NCBI GenBank assembly: GCA_018820745.1
Contig: JAHJNP010000264.1
Coordinates: 1 to 6,503, forward strand
Source of the DNA: Gammaproteobacteria bacterium
GTDB taxonomy: Bacteria > Pseudomonadota > Gammaproteobacteria > Burkholderiales > Thiobacillaceae
Length of the DNA: 6,503 nt
Reading direction: 5' to 3'
The position numbers and the translations under genes were made by a program. Under the pieces are notes generated by a model, which saw only the letters and a program-made list of their open reading frames with translations, ran no database searches and was not told where the DNA came from. Positions 1 through 5,351 of the stretch are shown one piece after another (position 1 is the stretch's first letter; the number at the start of each line of letters is the position of its first letter).

Positions 1-841
1 CGGCGATGGTGATCGCCGCCACCGACAGCAAGAGGCTGATCAATGCGGTGAGCTGGATGTAGCGGTCGGCGTTGGCGAAGGCGCCGCGCAGGGTTTCGAC
101 GCCTTCGCGCGAGCCGATGAGGCGCTGGGTGCTGTCGAGTGCGGGTTTCAGTGCCGTACTGAAAGCGGCGAGTTGCTCGGGTTCGCCGGCAAACTGATAG
201 AGGTAGGTGAGGCGGCTGCCGGGCTGCAGCACGCGGGTTGTTTCGACCTCGTCGGCGCGCAGGAACACGCGCGGGGCGAGGCCGAACACGCCGCCGATTT
301 GGCCTGGCTCTTCGGCCACGAGGCCGGCGATGCGGAAGGTGGCTTCGCCGATCTGCACGCTGTCGCCGACGCTGGCCGACAGCAGCGGCAGCAGCGACGG
401 CTCGACGTAAATCGCGCCAGGCGGCGGCTGCGCCGGACGCGCGGCGCCGGGCTCGAAGGGACGGTCGGCGATGCGCACCACGCCGCGCAACGGGTAGTCG
501 GCATCGACCGCGCGCAGCGTGGCGAGCTGGAAGGCGTCGCCACGGCTCACCATGCTGGCGAATTCGAGCGCCCGACTGGTGGCAAGCGAACTGCTTGCAA
601 GGGCGCCGCTTTCAACGGCGGGGACTGGCCAGTCCTCGATCGGACGTGGGCTGGTGACCATCAGGTCGGCGCCGAGAAAACTGGCGCCCTGCTCGCTCAT
701 CGCGCGCTTGATGCGGTCGCCGAGAAAGCCGGTGGTGGACACGCTGCCGACGCCGATGATCAGCGCCAGCAGCAGTACGCGCCACTCGCCATTGGCGCGT
801 TCTCGCTGCAGCAGCCACAGGCCGAGCCGCAGGAAGGTCAT
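1..841 (-). CDS. ybbP: YbbP-like ABC transporter permease (FtsX/MacB-type), 5' part only
   Basis: The frame stays open from an ATG at 841 to the window edge and gives the first 280 residues; E. coli YbbP has about 800, so most of the gene lies outside. Residues about 22-40 form a hydrophobic first membrane segment. The motif GADLMVTSPRPI (58-69) follows, which I recognise as typical of YbbP proteins. A large soluble, presumably periplasmic domain comes next, and a second membrane segment begins near residue 262 and runs off the edge. The family is the membrane half of an inner-membrane ABC system that couples ATP hydrolysis to movement of periplasmic domains. Its start codon overlaps the stop of the ATPase gene (ATGA, 838-841), so the two are probably translationally coupled. 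Family assignment is firm; the transported or extracted substrate is not known from the sequence. Confidence 0.9.
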   Translation of the reverse strand, partial: MTFLRLGLWLLQRERANGEWRVLLLALIIGVGSVSTTGFLGDRIKRAMSEQGASFLGADLMVTSPRPIEDWPVPAVESGALASSSLATSRALEFASMVSRGDAFQLATLRAVDADYPLRGVVRIADRPFEPGAARPAQPPPGAIYVEPSLLPLLSASVGDSVQIGEATFRIAGLVAEEPGQIGGVFGLAPRVFLRADEVETTRVLQPGSRLTYLYQFAGEPEQLAAFSTALKPALDSTQRLIGSREGVETLRGAFANADRYIQLTALISLLLSVAAITIA

Positions 842-1572
842 GCGCGGGCCGCCGGCTGCATCTGGCCGGCGACCAGATGCAGCCGGCGCTGGCAGCGCGC
901 CGCCAGTGCCTCGTCGTGGGTGACCAGGATCAGGGTGGTGCGGGCAGAGGCGTTGAGCTCGAACAGGAGTTCGATGATGCGCGCGCCGGTGTCGGCGTCG
1001 AGGTTGCCGGTGGGTTCGTCGGCAAACACGATTTCGGGGTCGGTGGCGAAGGCGCGCGCGAGGGCGACGCGCTGCTGCTCGCCGCCGGACAACTGGCGCG
1101 GCGTGTGTGCGGCGCGCGCGGCAAGGCCGACGCGGTCGAGCCAGTAGGCCGCGCGCTTGCGCGCGTCGGCGCGGCCGGCCAGTTCCAGCGGCAGCAGGAT
1201 GTTTTCCAGCGCGCTGAGCGCGGGCAACAGCTGGAACGACTGGAACACGAAGCCGATACGGCCGGCGCGCAGCCGGGCGCGGGCATCCTCGTCGAGGTCG
1301 CCCAGACGCTGGCCAAGCAGCATGATTTCGCCCGCCGACGGCCGGTCGAGTCCCGCCAGCAGGCCCAACAGGGTCGACTTGCCGGAGCCCGAGGCGCCGG
1401 TGATGGCGAGCGTTTCGCCGGCTTTGACCGCGAGCTCGACTTCGCTCAGGATGGCGAGCTCGCCGTCGCCCGTGGTCACGCGCTGCGACAGGGCGCGGGC
1501 GATGACGACGCCGTGCGATTGCGATGCGCTGGTTGATTCAGCAGGGAACTGGGCGCTGTCTGGGGGCGTCAT
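838..1572 (-). CDS. ybbA: YbbA-like ABC transporter ATPase
   Basis: A 244-residue cytoplasmic ATPase of the LolD/MacB/FtsE class that powers the YbbP permease encoded immediately downstream. All nucleotide-binding motifs are intact: Walker A GASGSGKST (59-67), Q-loop in FVFQSFQLLP (108-117), signature LSGGEQQR (161-168), Walker B IVFADEP (181-187), D-loop NLD (190-192) and H-loop His219 in VTHD. The stretches FVFQSF, LSGGEQQRVALARAF and FADEPTGNLD resemble E. coli YbbA closely. The N-terminus is roughly 15 residues longer than in E. coli YbbA, but no ATG, GTG or TTG occurs in frame between residue 1 and a GTG at codon 32, which is too close to the core, so the ATG at 1572 is kept. No good Shine-Dalgarno sequence precedes it. 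It is divergent from tesA, as in E. coli. Confidence 0.94.
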   Translation of the reverse strand: MTPPDSAQFPAESTSASQSHGVVIARALSQRVTTGDGELAILSEVELAVKAGETLAITGASGSGKSTLLGLLAGLDRPSAGEIMLLGQRLGDLDEDARARLRAGRIGFVFQSFQLLPALSALENILLPLELAGRADARKRAAYWLDRVGLAARAAHTPRQLSGGEQQRVALARAFATDPEIVFADEPTGNLDADTGARIIELLFELNASARTTLILVTHDEALAARCQRRLHLVAGQMQPAARA

Positions 1573-1589
1573 TGAAGGGTGGTCAGATT

Positions 1590-1595
1590 AAGGTG
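1590..1595 (+). promoter_or_regulatory. Ribosome binding site of tesA
   Basis: AAGGTG lies 5 bases before the ATG at 1601. A second, out-of-frame ATG at 1597 sits almost on top of this site, so the spacing favours 1601. That start also gives the signal peptide expected for TesA. The site falls inside the 28-base gap to ybbA. Confidence 0.6.
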
Positions 1596-1600
1596 AATGA

Positions 1601-2245
1601 ATGAATTATCGCGTATGGGTGCTGTTGTTGCTGGTGTGGCTGCCGGGCTGGGCGCTGGCCGGCTCGTGCACTGTGTTGATTGTCGGCGACAGCTTGAGTT
1701 CCGGTTACGGCCTTGCCGCGGGAAAAAGCTGGGTGGATCTGCTCGATGCACGCCTGAAAAAAACCGCACCGCCGCAAAAAAATCAGCAGTGGCGCGTGAT
1801 CAATGCCAGCGTGAGTGGCGACACCACGCAGAACGGCCTGCAGCGCCTGCAGCCGGCGCTTGACAGGCACCATCCGCAAGGCGTGCTGATCGCGCTCGGC
1901 GGCAACGATGCCCTGCGCGGCACGCCGCCGGCGGTGATCCGGCAGAACCTGGTCACGATGATCCGCCAGGCCAAGGCGGCGGGCGCCTGGGTGGTCTTGC
2001 TCGAAGCGCCGGTGCTGCCCAATTACGGCAAGCCGTATGCCGACGCGGTGGCGAAGCTGTATGTCGACGTGGCGCGCGAGGAAAACATTATTCGCGTGCC
2101 GTGTTTTGTCTGCGACGTGGGCGTCAAGGACGGCATGATGCAGGCCGACGGCATCCACCCGAACGAGAAGGCGCAGGCCCATATGCTCGATGCCGTGTGG
2201 CCGCACATCCAGCCCAAGCTGCGCTGCCCGGTGAAAAAGCCATGA
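1601..2245 (+). CDS. tesA: Periplasmic SGNH hydrolase, TesA-type acyl-CoA thioesterase/lysophospholipase
   Basis: A 214-residue protein with a classical signal peptide: a hydrophobic core at about 5-18 and a probable signal peptidase I cut after ALA (18-20). The SGNH blocks are complete. Block I is GDSLS (29-33) with nucleophile Ser31, block II is SGDTT with Gly73, block III is GGND (100-103) with Asn102, and block V is DGIHP (183-187) with Asp183 and His186. Ser31, Asp183 and His186 form the catalytic triad; Ser31, Gly73 and Asn102 form the oxyanion hole. E. coli TesA hydrolyses acyl-CoA thioesters, lysophospholipids and other esters in the periplasm. The gene is divergent from ybbA/ybbP and overlaps ychJ by ATGA at its 3' end. 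Two cysteines near the C-terminus (168 and 171, CFVC) and one at 209 could form a disulfide after export. Confidence 0.95.
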   Translation: MNYRVWVLLLLVWLPGWALAGSCTVLIVGDSLSSGYGLAAGKSWVDLLDARLKKTAPPQKNQQWRVINASVSGDTTQNGLQRLQPALDRHHPQGVLIALGGNDALRGTPPAVIRQNLVTMIRQAKAAGAWVVLLEAPVLPNYGKPYADAVAKLYVDVAREENIIRVPCFVCDVGVKDGMMQADGIHPNEKAQAHMLDAVWPHIQPKLRCPVKKP

Positions 2246-2625
2246 GTGGCGCGACCTGTCCGTGCGGATCGGGGCGCAATCTTGAGACCTGCTGCGGAAC
2301 GTTTCATGCCGGCGAGATTGTTCCGGATGCCGAGCGCCTGATGCGCTCGCGCTACAGCGCCTATGTGCTGGGGCTGGAGGATTACCTGCGGGCGACCTGG
2401 CACCCCGCTACCCGTCCCGCTGCAATCGGACTCGACGCCACGCCGCGTCCGCAGTGGCTGGGGCTGGCAGTGAAAGCACACACGCCTCTGGACGATGGCC
2501 ATGCCACGGTGGAATTCGTCGCGCGCTACAAGCTCAATGGACGCGCATTCAGGCTGCACGAAACCAGTCGCTTCGAGCGTATGGATGGGCGCTGGCTGTA
2601 TGTCGACGGCGAGATTCGCGACTGA
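2242..2625 (+). CDS. ychJ: YchJ-like SEC-C motif protein (UPF0225 family)
   Basis: A 127-residue protein. The N-terminus carries a compact SEC-C zinc-binding motif, CPCGSGRNLETCC, with Cys6, Cys8, Cys17 and Cys18. The rest (about 30-125) matches the YchJ middle domain, with the typical ERLMRSRYSAYVLG (31-44) and later FVARYK and LHETSRFER stretches; this domain has an NTF2-like fold. The frame is open further upstream to 2101, but the ATG at 2242 begins just before the SEC-C motif and overlaps the tesA stop (ATGA), so it is the natural start and implies translational coupling. Its function is unknown in the family; SEC-C motifs in other proteins bind zinc and often contact protein partners such as SecB or ribosome-associated factors. 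It is the last gene before a strong terminator hairpin. Confidence 0.92.
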   Translation: MSGATCPCGSGRNLETCCGTFHAGEIVPDAERLMRSRYSAYVLGLEDYLRATWHPATRPAAIGLDATPRPQWLGLAVKAHTPLDDGHATVEFVARYKLNGRAFRLHETSRFERMDGRWLYVDGEIRD

Positions 2626-2648
2626 AGTTAGACATCATGGTGCATGCA

Positions 2649-2686
2649 AAATGAACAAAGCCCGCTTGCGCGGGCTTTGTTCATTT
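2649..2686. terminator. Bidirectional rho-independent terminator (ychJ / tRNA operon)
   Basis: A perfect 17-bp stem, 2649-2665 pairing with 2670-2686, closes on a 4-base loop (TTGC). The inner part is GC-rich (AAAGCCCGC) and the outer part is A/T-rich, so each strand ends the hairpin in a T run. It lies 23 bases after the ychJ stop and 12 bases after the CCA end of tRNA-His on the other strand, so it can end both converging transcripts. Confidence 0.9.
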
Positions 2687-2698
2687 CTTGCCAATAGA

Positions 2699-2775
2699 TG
2701 GGGTGGACGATGGGGCTCGAACCCACGACAACAGGAATCACAATCCTGGACTCTACCAACTGAGCTACGTCCACC
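2699..2775 (-). tRNA. tRNA-His (anticodon GTG), CCA encoded
   Basis: A 77-base gene including the encoded CCA (2699-2701). It has the histidine-specific extra G(-1) at 2775 opposite C73 at 2702. The acceptor stem is GTGGACG/CGTCCAC, the anticodon arm is CAGGA-TTGTGAT-TCCTG, and the T-arm is GTGGG-TTCGAGC-CCCAT. The D-stem closes with a G-T wobble. It is the last tRNA of the leftward Pro-Arg-His operon and is followed directly by the terminator hairpin. Confidence 0.97.
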
Positions 2776-2811
2776 ATTGATGTCGTTGGCAATGCCAACA
2801 ACGGAAAAACT

Positions 2812-2888
2812 TGGTCTGCCCGACAGGAATCGAACCTGTAACCCCCAGCTTAGAAGGCTGGTGCTCTATCCAGTTGAGCTACGGGCAG
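2812..2888 (-). tRNA. tRNA-Arg (anticodon TCT), CCA encoded
   Basis: A 77-base gene with CCA encoded at 2812-2814 and discriminator A73. The acceptor stem is CTGCCCG/CGGGCAG, the D-arm is GCTC/GAGC with the arginine identity base A20 in the loop, the anticodon arm is CCAGC-CTTCTAA-GCTGG, and the T-arm is ACAGG-TTCGATT-CCTGT. All stems pair fully. It reads AGA codons, which are rare in a GC-rich genome. The first base pair is C1-G72, whereas the E. coli arginine tRNAs I can recall begin with G1-C72. It is the middle gene of the operon. Confidence 0.97.
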
Positions 2889-2932
2889 AGACACACTTCT
2901 CGGGCGCTATTCTTACTTGGGACAATTGGGGG

Positions 2933-3009
2933 TGGTCGGGGTGAGGGGATTCGAACTCCTGACATCCTGCTCCCAAAGCAGGCGCGCTACCGGGCTGCGC
3001 TACACCCCG
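2933..3009 (-). tRNA. tRNA-Pro (anticodon TGG), CCA encoded
   Basis: A 77-base gene with the C1-G72 pair typical of bacterial proline tRNAs, acceptor stem CGGGGTG/CACCCCG, D-stem GCGC/GCGC, anticodon arm CCTGC-TTTGGGA-GCAGG, A73 and encoded CCA (2933-2935). The T-arm reads AGGAG-TTCGAAT-CCCCT, which contains an A-C mismatch at positions 52-62; the other four pairs hold. It is the first tRNA after the promoter at 3051-3079 and is followed by Arg and His. Confidence 0.96.
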
Positions 3010-3050
3010 AAATCCTATTTATTCGTTACAGCCGAATTCGGAGAAGCGAG

Positions 3051-3079
3051 ACTATACATGGCCGAATTGGCCGGGTCAA
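3051..3079 (-). promoter_or_regulatory. Sigma-70 promoter of the Pro-Arg-His tRNA operon
   Basis: On the minus strand, TTGACC (-35, 3074-3079) and TATAGT (-10, 3051-3056) are separated by exactly 17 bases; each box matches the consensus at 5 of 6 positions. The bases just after the -10 box (CTCGC) are fairly GC-rich, as in stringently controlled stable-RNA promoters. Transcription should begin near 3044, about 35 bases before tRNA-Pro. The spacer holds the palindromic sequence GGCCAATTCGGCC. Confidence 0.8.
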
Positions 3080-3129
3080 TTTTTGCTTGAGTCGGATGAG
3101 GGGTTCCGGGAAAATCACGCTTTTGCTTT

Positions 3130-3133
3130 AGGG
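3130..3133 (+). promoter_or_regulatory. Ribosome binding site of folD
   Basis: AGGG ends 8 bases before the ATG at 3142. A TTG directly before that ATG (3139) could also start the frame, but ATG with this spacing is the better choice and gives the usual FolD N-terminus (MSARILDG). Confidence 0.5.
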
Positions 3134-3141
3134 TTGCCTTG

Positions 3142-3996
3142 ATGAGCGCACGAATTCTAGACGGCAAGGCCATGGCCGACACCATCCTCGCAGTGGTCCA
3201 CGACAAGGTGGCCGAACGCGAGGCGCAGGGCAAGCGCCGCCCCGGGCTGGCGGTAATCCTGGTTGGTGGCGATCCTGCCTCCGCTGTATACGTGCGCAAC
3301 AAGAAGCGCGCCTGCGAACGCGCCGCCGTCACCAGCGTCTCGCACGACCTGCCGACCACCACCACCCAGAACGAACTCCTCGCGCTGATCGACACGCTGA
3401 ACGCCGACCCTGCCATCGACGGCATCCTGGTGCAGCTTCCGCTGCCGGTGCACATCGATACGGAGACCGTGATCGAGCGCATCCGGCCGGACAAGGACGT
3501 CGACGGCTTCCATCCCTACAATATCGGTCGCCTGGCGGTGAAGATGCCGACGCTACGGCCGTCCACGCCGCGCGGCATCATGACGCTGCTGCGCGCGACC
3601 AATGAGGAACTGCGCGGCAAGAATGCAGTGATGGTCGGCGCGTCCAACATCGTCGGCCGGCCGATGAGCCTGGAACTGCTGCTGGCGGGCTGCACCATTA
3701 CCGTGTGCCACAGCGCCACGCGCGATCTGGAAAGCTTTGTGCGCTCGGCCGAAATCCTGGTGGTGGGGGTGGGCAAGCCACGCATGATCCCGGGCGACTG
3801 GATACGCGAAGGCGCGATCGTGATCGACGTCGGCATCAACCGCCTGCCCGACGGCAAGCTGGTCGGCGATGTCGACTTCGAACCCGCGATGGAGCGCGCC
3901 AGCTGGATTACCCCGGTGCCGGGCGGGGTGGGGCCGATGACCGTGGCGACCCTGCTGGAGAACACGCTCGAAGCGGCGTTGATGCACAATCCCTAG
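3142..3996 (+). CDS. folD: Bifunctional methylenetetrahydrofolate dehydrogenase / methenyltetrahydrofolate cyclohydrolase
   Basis: A 284-residue cytoplasmic enzyme of one-carbon metabolism. It oxidises 5,10-methylene-THF with NADP to methenyl-THF and hydrolyses that to 10-formyl-THF, used for purines and formyl-Met-tRNA. With the ATG at 3142 as residue 1, the active-site residues fall at the E. coli FolD positions: Tyr50 and Lys54 in [12 protein letters not shown], Gln98 in GILVQLPLP, and Asp121 in KDVDGFHP. The Rossmann dinucleotide site [10 protein letters not shown] (165-174) and the C-terminal signature PGGVGPMT (260-267) are intact. The usual LRPCTPRG motif reads LRPSTPRG here (Ser141). 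The gene is divergent from the tRNA operon and converges on the cbbY-like gene. I see no strong promoter of its own between 3010 and 3130. Confidence 0.97.
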   Translation: MSARILDGKAMADTILAVVHDKVAEREAQGKRRPGLAVILVGGDPASAVYVRNKKRACERAAVTSVSHDLPTTTTQNELLALIDTLNADPAIDGILVQLPLPVHIDTETVIERIRPDKDVDGFHPYNIGRLAVKMPTLRPSTPRGIMTLLRATNEELRGKNAVMVGASNIVGRPMSLELLLAGCTITVCHSATRDLESFVRSAEILVVGVGKPRMIPGDWIREGAIVIDVGINRLPDGKLVGDVDFEPAMERASWITPVPGGVGPMTVATLLENTLEAALMHNP

Positions 3997-4023
3997 GGGT
4001 CAGGGGTCAGGGGTCAGGGGTCA
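3996..4023. repeat. Four tandem copies of GGGGTCA between convergent genes
   Basis: Four perfect 7-base units run from 3996 to 4023. The first G is the last base of the folD stop codon, and the last three bases (TCA) are the complement of the stop codon of the cbbY-like gene. The array therefore fills the whole intergenic space. Changes in copy number would not alter either protein. It does not form an obvious hairpin. Confidence 0.95.
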
Positions 4024-4779
4024 GCGCTGGTGCAGCGTTCTGAGGTAGGCCATGTCGACGAAGGGCTGGCCGAGATCGGGGCCGGCCAGCAGCCGGTTGG
4101 GCGCGTCAGGTTCACCGAGATCGGACAGCACGACCGCAGCGCCGGTGAAGTCGTGGTCAAGCGTGTAGTCGTTGACCGTCACCAGCGTTTTCAGGCCGGC
4201 GCCCAGGCTCGCGCGCAGGCCGTTCTCCGAATCCTCGAATGCCAGGCAAACGGCGGGTTCCAGTCCCATTTTTTCCAGCGCCAGATGGTAGATGTCGGAA
4301 GCGGGCTTCTTGGCCGGCACGATGTCGCCTGCCGCGATGACCTCGAACCAGTCCTGGCTGCCTGAGCCGAGGCTGTGCTCCAGCAGCACGGTGACGTTTT
4401 CCAGGGTGGTGGTGGTGGCGATCGCCAGCCGCAATCCGGCCGCGCGTGCTTCGATCAGCAGCCGCTTGACCCCGGGCCGCATGGGGATGCCGCCGTGCGC
4501 GGCGAGCGTCGCGAAGTGCCGGGTCTTGGCCCGGTGGAGTTCCGCCACCAGTTCGTCGAAGTTGGCCGGCTTTTTGTAGTCCGGCCGAAACTGGTCGATA
4601 TAGTGCTTGATCCGTTCCTTGCCGCCGGTCACGGCGAGCAGTTTGCCGTAGAGGGCGACGTCCCAGTGCCAGTCGAGGCCAGCGTCGGCAAAGGCTTGAT
4701 TGAAAGCGGGGCGGTGGCCGTCGCGCTCGGTGTCGGCCAGGGTGCCGTCAACGTCGAAGAGTAGGGCGTGTAGTGTCAT
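4021..4779 (-). CDS. cbbY: CbbY-like HAD-superfamily sugar-phosphate phosphatase
   Basis: A 252-residue cytoplasmic HAD hydrolase. Motif I is DVDGT (9-13) with nucleophile Asp9 and acid/base Asp11, motif II is the Thr122 region (IATTTT), motif III is Lys158 in AKKPASDIY, and motif IV is EDSENGL (182-188). The helical cap carries the stretch GLDWHWD...YGKLLAVTGGKERI (34-57), which I recognise as characteristic of CbbY. Characterised CbbY removes phosphate from xylulose-1,5-bisphosphate, a misfire product that inhibits Rubisco. That substrate is inferred here from family resemblance; other beta-phosphoglucomutase-like phosphatases are possible. No Rubisco or other Calvin-cycle gene is visible. 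The gene is divergent from dksA and converges on folD. Its ATG at 4779 has no clear Shine-Dalgarno sequence. Confidence 0.85.
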   Translation of the reverse strand: MTLHALLFDVDGTLADTERDGHRPAFNQAFADAGLDWHWDVALYGKLLAVTGGKERIKHYIDQFRPDYKKPANFDELVAELHRAKTRHFATLAAHGGIPMRPGVKRLLIEARAAGLRLAIATTTTLENVTVLLEHSLGSGSQDWFEVIAAGDIVPAKKPASDIYHLALEKMGLEPAVCLAFEDSENGLRASLGAGLKTLVTVNDYTLDHDFTGAAVVLSDLGEPDAPNRLLAGPDLGQPFVDMAYLRTLHQR

Positions 4780-4784
4780 GTGGG

Positions 4785-4813
4785 TTGCGATAGTTAAGCG
4801 ATTCTGATATTAA
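4785..4813 (+). promoter_or_regulatory. Candidate dksA promoter with extended -10
   Basis: TTGCGA (4785-4790) and TATTAA (4808-4813) are 17 bases apart, each with 4 of 6 consensus matches. TG one base before the -10 box gives an extended -10 (TGATATTAA). Transcription would begin near 4820, leaving a leader of about 40 bases before dksA. This is the best match by eye in the 81-base divergent gap; I see no convincing promoter for the cbbY strand. Confidence 0.45.
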
Positions 4814-4860
4814 GTCAGGTTGGGCCAAACCCTGATTACCCTAACTTCAAAGAGAACAAG

Positions 4861-5280
4861 ATGGCTGAAACTTTGATGCGCTTTGAGCCGTACAAGGCAA
4901 AAAAAGGCGAAGAATACATGAATGCAAAACAGCTCGGGCATTTTCGAAAAATGCTCGAAGCCTGGAAAGCCGAATTGTCGCAGGATATCGACAGCACCCT
5001 GCATTCCATGCAGGACGAGCAGACGGTGTTTGCCGATCCCAATGACCGCGCCACCCAGGAATCGGACATGGCGCTCGAGCTGCGCAACCGCGATCGCGAG
5101 CGCAAGCTGATCAGGAAAATCAGCGAAACCATCGCCAATATCGACAGCGGCGATTACGGCTATTGCGAATCCTGCGGCATCGAAATCGGCCTGGATCGCC
5201 TGCAGGCGCGTCCGACTGCAACGATGTGCATCGACTGCAAGACGCTCGAGGAAATTCGCGAACGTCAGGTCGCCAAATGA
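4861..5280 (+). CDS. dksA: RNA polymerase-binding transcription factor DksA
   Basis: A 139-residue protein, about 12 shorter at the N-terminus than E. coli DksA (151) but otherwise collinear. DksA enters the RNA polymerase secondary channel and, with (p)ppGpp, lowers rRNA and tRNA transcription and activates biosynthetic promoters. The coiled-coil tip ADPNDRATQ carries Asp59, Asp62 and Ala64, matching the essential E. coli Asp71, Asp74 and Ala76. The following helix contains LELRNRDRERKLIRKI. The four-cysteine zinc finger is complete: Cys102 and Cys105 (CESC), Cys123 and Cys126 (CIDC). AAAGAGA (4849-4855) is a plausible ribosome binding site for the ATG at 4861; a later in-frame ATG at codon 20 would remove the conserved EPYKAKKGEEYM stretch. 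It is followed after 71 bases by an unrecognised gene on the same strand. Confidence 0.97.
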   Translation: MAETLMRFEPYKAKKGEEYMNAKQLGHFRKMLEAWKAELSQDIDSTLHSMQDEQTVFADPNDRATQESDMALELRNRDRERKLIRKISETIANIDSGDYGYCESCGIEIGLDRLQARPTATMCIDCKTLEEIRERQVAK

Positions 5281-5351
5281 ACCTGGCACGCCAGGCCTTC
5301 AAATAAGCCAGCCCAGTCAGCTTGCCCATTCAGCCCACCCGCAAAGCGCAC

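Noticed and set aside
173..1147. A 324-residue open frame on the + strand
   Set aside because: It is antisense to ybbP and ybbA, which carry intact family motifs. Its composition (Ala, Gly, Arg, Gln rich, no domain) is that of a GC-rich shadow frame.
1583..2206. A 207-residue open frame on the - strand
   Set aside because: It is antisense to tesA, whose catalytic blocks are complete. It is rich in His, Arg and Gln and shows no motif.
2101..2241. Upstream extension of the ychJ frame
   Set aside because: The SEC-C motif begins six residues after the ATG at 2242, which overlaps the tesA stop. The extension lies inside tesA and looks like random shadow sequence.
2699..3009. tRNA cluster as an integration site for a mobile element
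   Set aside because: No integrase, no duplicated tRNA 3' end and no shift in base composition were seen on either side.
2495..3131. Open frames running across the tRNA genes
   Set aside because: They overlap three well-formed tRNAs and a terminator and have no protein-like conservation.
4816..4836. Imperfect inverted repeat in the dksA leader (GGTTGGGCCAAACC)
   Set aside because: The arms pair poorly, with only about four continuous pairs, so it is not enough to call a regulatory structure.
5282..5295. Hairpin CCTGGCACGCCAGG just after dksA as a terminator
   Set aside because: The stem is only 5-6 bp and there is no T run after it. It may slow polymerase slightly but does not look like a terminator.
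5322..5351. TTG start adding ten residues to the unknown gene
   Set aside because: It is a rare start codon without a ribosome binding site, and the added residues do not look conserved. The ATG at 5352 is simpler.
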